64,000 nt of DNA from Burhinus oedicnemus. Taxonomy: Eukaryota > Chordata > Aves > Charadriiformes > Burhinidae. This document shows positions 60,112 to 64,000 of this stretch, piece after piece; position 1 is the stretch's first letter; every line of letters begins with the position of its first letter. Position numbers and translations under genes: made by a program. The stretch lies in assembly GCA_008921705.1 (NCBI GenBank), contig VFFE01007869.1, positions 819,534 to 883,533 of the forward strand, given 5' to 3'. Below the pieces are notes generated by a model, which worked only from the letters and a program-made list of their open reading frames with translations, was not told where the DNA came from and did no database searches.

Positions 60112-62221
60112 GGAGCATTTTCCTTCCAATGATATCTGTGACAGAACAAAGCTGTCTGAGGCTTGTCAAGCAGAATTTGAGTTGAATGAGTATTTATGTG
60201 ATCAAATCTGAAGGGCTGCCTCTTGACAGAGCAAGGATTCATCAATCAATTGCGCTGGCTTGCAGTGGTGGGAAATTGGTCTATCAGCATAGCTCTACTC
60301 CCATCCCCCATTTTTTCATTCAATCATCCCTTAGGCTACAATGCATCTTTAGCTTTTACCTCTGACCACCTTAAGGGCTATCAGAGAAAAGTAAAAGCAA
60401 GAGCTAAAACATCTATTATAGTGGTTATTTCTCAGCTGTACTCATACAATTGATTTCTTTTAAGCAGAGGCCCAGGCACTGTAAAGCGATACAAGCCTGT
60501 TCAATGAATTAATTGGTTTTAATAGAAGTTTAGCTTTGAGCCTGAAGAATATATAGTGCTCTCTTGCTAGAAAATCTCCTGTTAGGGGAACCACCTGCAC
60601 AAAAGGCCCCGGTCCTCTCTTAATCCCACTGCCCTCATCATAATCACTTCGTTTAAAAAGGCAAGATCCTTAATTTAGGAAGAAGGGGCACCACGTGTGC
60701 TCCAGTTTCTGCGCATTTAATCGTGCGTCAGTTCCTGGGAGGGGGGATATTGGCTGCGTGCACTTGGCTGTGGGTTGCCCTTGCAACCCTTTGATCCCTG
60801 GGACGTAAGTCGTGCCAGGATTTGGGCAGAAGAACGATGCCGTTGTGACTATACCAATACCTTTGTGTAACGAATACCTCCTCAGTTGCTTTCCCTGCTG
60901 TAAGGATTAAATGGAACTAACCAAGAATTATGTAAAATGATGCGTGTCTCATGGAAAAAGACAAGTCTTAGTCCTATTCTGAATAAAGTTGGGGCATGTA
61001 TCTTTTATTTCAGGAGGCACAGGTTTAGCTCCATTTTCTAACCCCTTATGTAAATAAATTTTTATTTGACTGCTGAGTGGTCAAGCTTTGTTCTTTTGGG
61101 CCCTCGCCGAGCAAAATGCACAAATGGTATTTGAAATTGAAACACCAAGATACTTGTTAAACATCTCTGTCTTCAGCCACGTAAAATGCCATCCTTAGAC
61201 ATCTAGCCTACGTTAGCCATCTATTGTTCAGCAATTTAAATTGATCAGTTTAAAAAGAGAGGCACCTCTTGGGGGCAATTCATCCATTTTCCTATAAACA
61301 CCCAGGTGAGGATGATGAGGGTTGTATTTAAGAAGTCTAATCTCTCTCTAAGGGGAGCTTGGACTCGACACCTACCTTTGAAATGTGTAAAGCTTCCAGT
61401 AAAAATAAAATCTGTGAGAAGTGGATTACTTTGGTGCAGTCATAAGCTCGGTTGCGTGTCTCCCTCATCGGATTCGCGCACTAATCTTCCTTCTTAAGTT
61501 ACTGGTAGAAATCAGGTTTCTGGGACTTTTGTGAATTGGAAAATTGAAGTTCTGCCTAGTAATAATTTTGAGGTTTGGTACCTACCTCAGCTAGGCCAGC
61601 TATAAATTAGGGAGGATAAAGTCAAGACTTCACTTTTTTCCCTAGACTTGCATACTTTTACACAAAGAAGCACAGAGGAGAAAACAACAGCGCTCCAGTG
61701 TGCCCTGACCTAGGGAAGAATAGTTCAGTTATGAGTTGTCCTTGCTTTTTTATGCAGGTTTCCATACTGGACTATCCCCTTGACAGCAAATATCTTCTCT
61801 GTGTACGCAAATTTTATATAAATCCAAAGAGGGCTGTAAATGCAAATAAGTCCTGTAGACTTTGTTGGCCCAATATGATTATTGTTGAGAACATTTCTTT
61901 CTATCAGTAGAGAATACTATTTTGTATGTGCAAGCAAGCTTAGAAACCAAATGTCTAAATATTTAACCAATGTTATTTCAAAGAATTTCATTATTTATCT
62001 TCTTTATGATTTATATTATCACATTCTCTGTCTGTAGTTGTGGTTTATCATAAGCAACCCATCTGCTGTAACAGCCAAATTGGAACATTCATATAAGATG
62101 CGTTCCGATATCATAAACATGACAAAAGATAGATTACATTTAGTCTTTCTCCATGTTTAACCAGTTTAATTTGTTTCCTATGCAGAAGAGGCTCTAAATT
62201 TACTTAATATATGTTAGCACT

Positions 62222-62247
62222 TAGGAACATGGTTAGGAACATGACTA
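62222..62247 (+). repeat. 12-bp tandem duplication
   Basis: TTAGGAACATGG is followed immediately by TTAGGAACATGA, two near-identical 12-base units. Confidence 0.75.
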
Positions 62248-62756
62248 GGGTCTTAACCTATTCGTAAATAAATGGGAAGCTTCCTGTCTGAGTAAAAGAA
62301 AGAGAGAGAATTTATGTCAAACAATCAGGAATTTAATACATAGTGCTCTATTAGGATGTCCAGTTTGTGTACATACTCTTAAGGCATGATTACGAATAAC
62401 TTCACTTCTTATAAACAATGTGACTGAAGAAATTACTCACAGATACAACAAAAAGGGAAAGAAAGGTAGGAAGTTTTAGCTGCAGCCAATAAAGGAATTA
62501 CTTTCCCTGAAAAGGTTAAAAACTCACGCATTTATTTTTGTTGCCATAATATTTGTCTTTGCAGGTTTAGCTTTCTTAAGAATCCCAAAGAAGATGCTGC
62601 GTCGGGAAAGATTTTAGTGACCTGGGTTCAAAGTCATATCATAGATCCAACATTTTCTCCGACAGCTTTGGTTTTAAAGTAACCCTAATGCTGGACTAAA
62701 TCTGTGAAGTGACTGTCCATATTTATATCGCTCTAGAGAGAGCTTTTAGTGATTAC

Positions 62757-62868
62757 AGGCTTGATCCAGCAAGTTGTTGAATGCCTTCAATTTCTGTCGG
62801 CTTCGGTGGAAGCCAAGGGTCCTCAGTGCGCGGCCAAGAGTGCTCAGCACCCTCAGGACCCGGCCCGA
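62757..62868. mobile_element. Ancient palindromic MITE-like relic (GTGCTGAGCAC type)
   Basis: The left arm AGGCTTGATCCAGCAAGTTG and right arm GTGCTCAGCACCCTCAGGAC with CCGGCCCG are imperfect inverse complements over about 28 bases. The centre holds CTTCGGTGGAAGCC. This is the layout of the 'gcttgatcctgcaaggtgctgagcaccctcaa...' palindromic family of reptiles and birds. The element is non-coding and diverged, consistent with great age. Confidence 0.55.
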
Positions 62869-64000
62869 TGTGGTTTTTCACATTGAAAGGTCAAGTAGAG
62901 GGCTTTTCATTTCAAGCTAAAGAGTCATTCATTTTTCTCTCTTAAAGTAAAAGTCACGTGATTAGAGACTGTGTGATTAACTGTTAAGGAAACAATGTCC
63001 ATAATGATATATAAAGGTGTTGCTTTCAAAAGTTACGGTTGGATTTCTTCAGAGGTGTTAAATATATGGTGGTCCAATGCCATGCAATTCATGAATACTA
63101 AAAATAAATATAAGCTTATTTCTGTGATGGTGATTTACTACTAAGCAATTTTGAGCAAATATATTCACATTATAGGATATGAATACAAATCAAATATAAC
63201 TGAGCTGGCCTTTATGAGAATGAAGTGTCAGTACATTTGAAAATATGTGTAACACCAAACTTTAATCATTTTACCAGCACGTTAATATTGCAATTGATTA
63301 TTCTCTGTTCCTGAATGTTTAAGGTTTTGCTATTGATTTGTCTGCTGCAAGGATTGCACACCTTTCAGGGCTATCTGGCACTCGGTCCTTCCCAGGCTGG
63401 GATGCTACTGGTCTGATTTGGTTTGATAAAAGAGCTTATCCTGTTGCAAAGTCCTTGCCTCCAAAGAGCATTAACACAATAGGAGTATAGAGAAAGGGAA
63501 AAATAACAGTGGAACTAACAAGTTACACATGTGCCTTCACCAGCATCAGATTGGCTTTCATTGCACCTCTTCTCTGCTCATGTCATTTTCTTGGAATGCA
63601 ATTCCCAAGGTGGAGACTTCATCTTCATTTCTGTATGTGAAGTATTTTATACACTGTCGGCACCAGGAAAAGTAATGGGTAACACTCTGAGGTTCTTACT
63701 ACAGTAGCACTACACTTGCTCAGATAGGAAGGTGGCACTGGGCCCGCTCGTATTCCCTGAGATCATAACCCTTTCACGTGAGCAAATGGTTAATGAATTA
63801 CTTTTTTCAGTCTTTACTCAAAATGATCTGGGGGCTTCACCACTAGGACAGCAGAAGCCAGGAGACCTGTGCGATGGGTGGGGAATAAAGGGCATAGAGA
63901 TGGTTCTTGCTCTAGAACCTTACAGTCAGAGAGAGCATTAATGGATGTATCTAAGAGAGGAGGAAACAAAGACTTGTCATCTTGACAGCAGCTGTAGCAT
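62869..64000. other. Unique AT-rich non-coding sequence at the right edge
   Basis: Holds a GTCACGTGAT E-box at 62953-62962, an isolated AAAGGTCAAG half-site at 62886-62895 and the MEF2-type site at 63098. No gene supported; the longest frame is 69 codons. Confidence 0.5.
63098..63107 (+). promoter_or_regulatory. MEF2-type site
   Basis: CTAAAAATAA fits the MEF2 consensus YTAWWWWTAR at all ten positions. AT-rich surroundings raise the odds of a chance match. Confidence 0.3.

Larger units (their letters stand above)
59326..62756. other. Unique AT-rich non-coding sequence
   Basis: The 59.84-60.13 kb part, with TTAATTAA and TGATTAAT, looks enhancer-like. No repeat or gene recognised. Confidence 0.5.

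Overview
This window looks like non-coding nuclear DNA from a bird (possibly another sauropsid). The strongest evidence is a clear CR1-type LINE fragment at 17146-17531: its left end carries the complement of the CR1 3' terminal repeat (TCATAGAAT), followed by the characteristic antisense 3' region. A second, older CR1-like fragment lies at 14303-14575. Low repeat content, moderate AT-richness, CpG depletion outside a few small patches, and short microsatellites all fit an avian intergenic or long-intron region.

I find no protein-coding gene, coding exon, rRNA, tRNA, recognisable microRNA or CRISPR array that I can support. Open frames reach at most about 170 codons. The longest one is antisense CR1, and the others show no domain, no codon bias I could judge, and often an equally long frame on the other strand. 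Isolated short exons of a gene with large introns cannot be excluded by eye.

Layout. 1-13.5 kb: AT-rich unique sequence with a CpG-dense patch near 3.25-3.46 kb, a likely conserved non-coding block near 10.7 kb and a CTCF-like core at 12.24 kb. 13.5-17.5 kb: an ancient CORE-SINE/MIR-like relic and the two CR1 pieces. 19.9-22.8 kb: several degraded palindromic MITE-like relics. 23.7 and 28.35 kb: two small CpG-dense patches. 29.2-29.6 kb: an AC microsatellite, a CCTTGC-type pyrimidine tract and an E-box-containing block. 30.6-30.9 kb: a GC-rich island of unknown origin. 34.60-34.71 kb: a dense array of nuclear-receptor half-sites. 36.8-51.7 kb: further MITE-like relics, a perfect 20-copy CTTTTT hexamer tract at 45.3 kb and a perfect 20-bp SOX/homeodomain-like palindrome at 48.6 kb. 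54-64 kb: AT-rich sequence rich in homeodomain-type motifs, with more MITE-like relics at 59.2 and 62.8 kb.

The likely role of the window, by inference, is regulatory or structural: several AT-rich, homeodomain/SOX/FOX-motif-bearing blocks resemble conserved non-coding elements around developmental genes. I cannot name the gene they would serve. Comparisons with repeat consensus sequences rest on recall of those families; no alignment was run.
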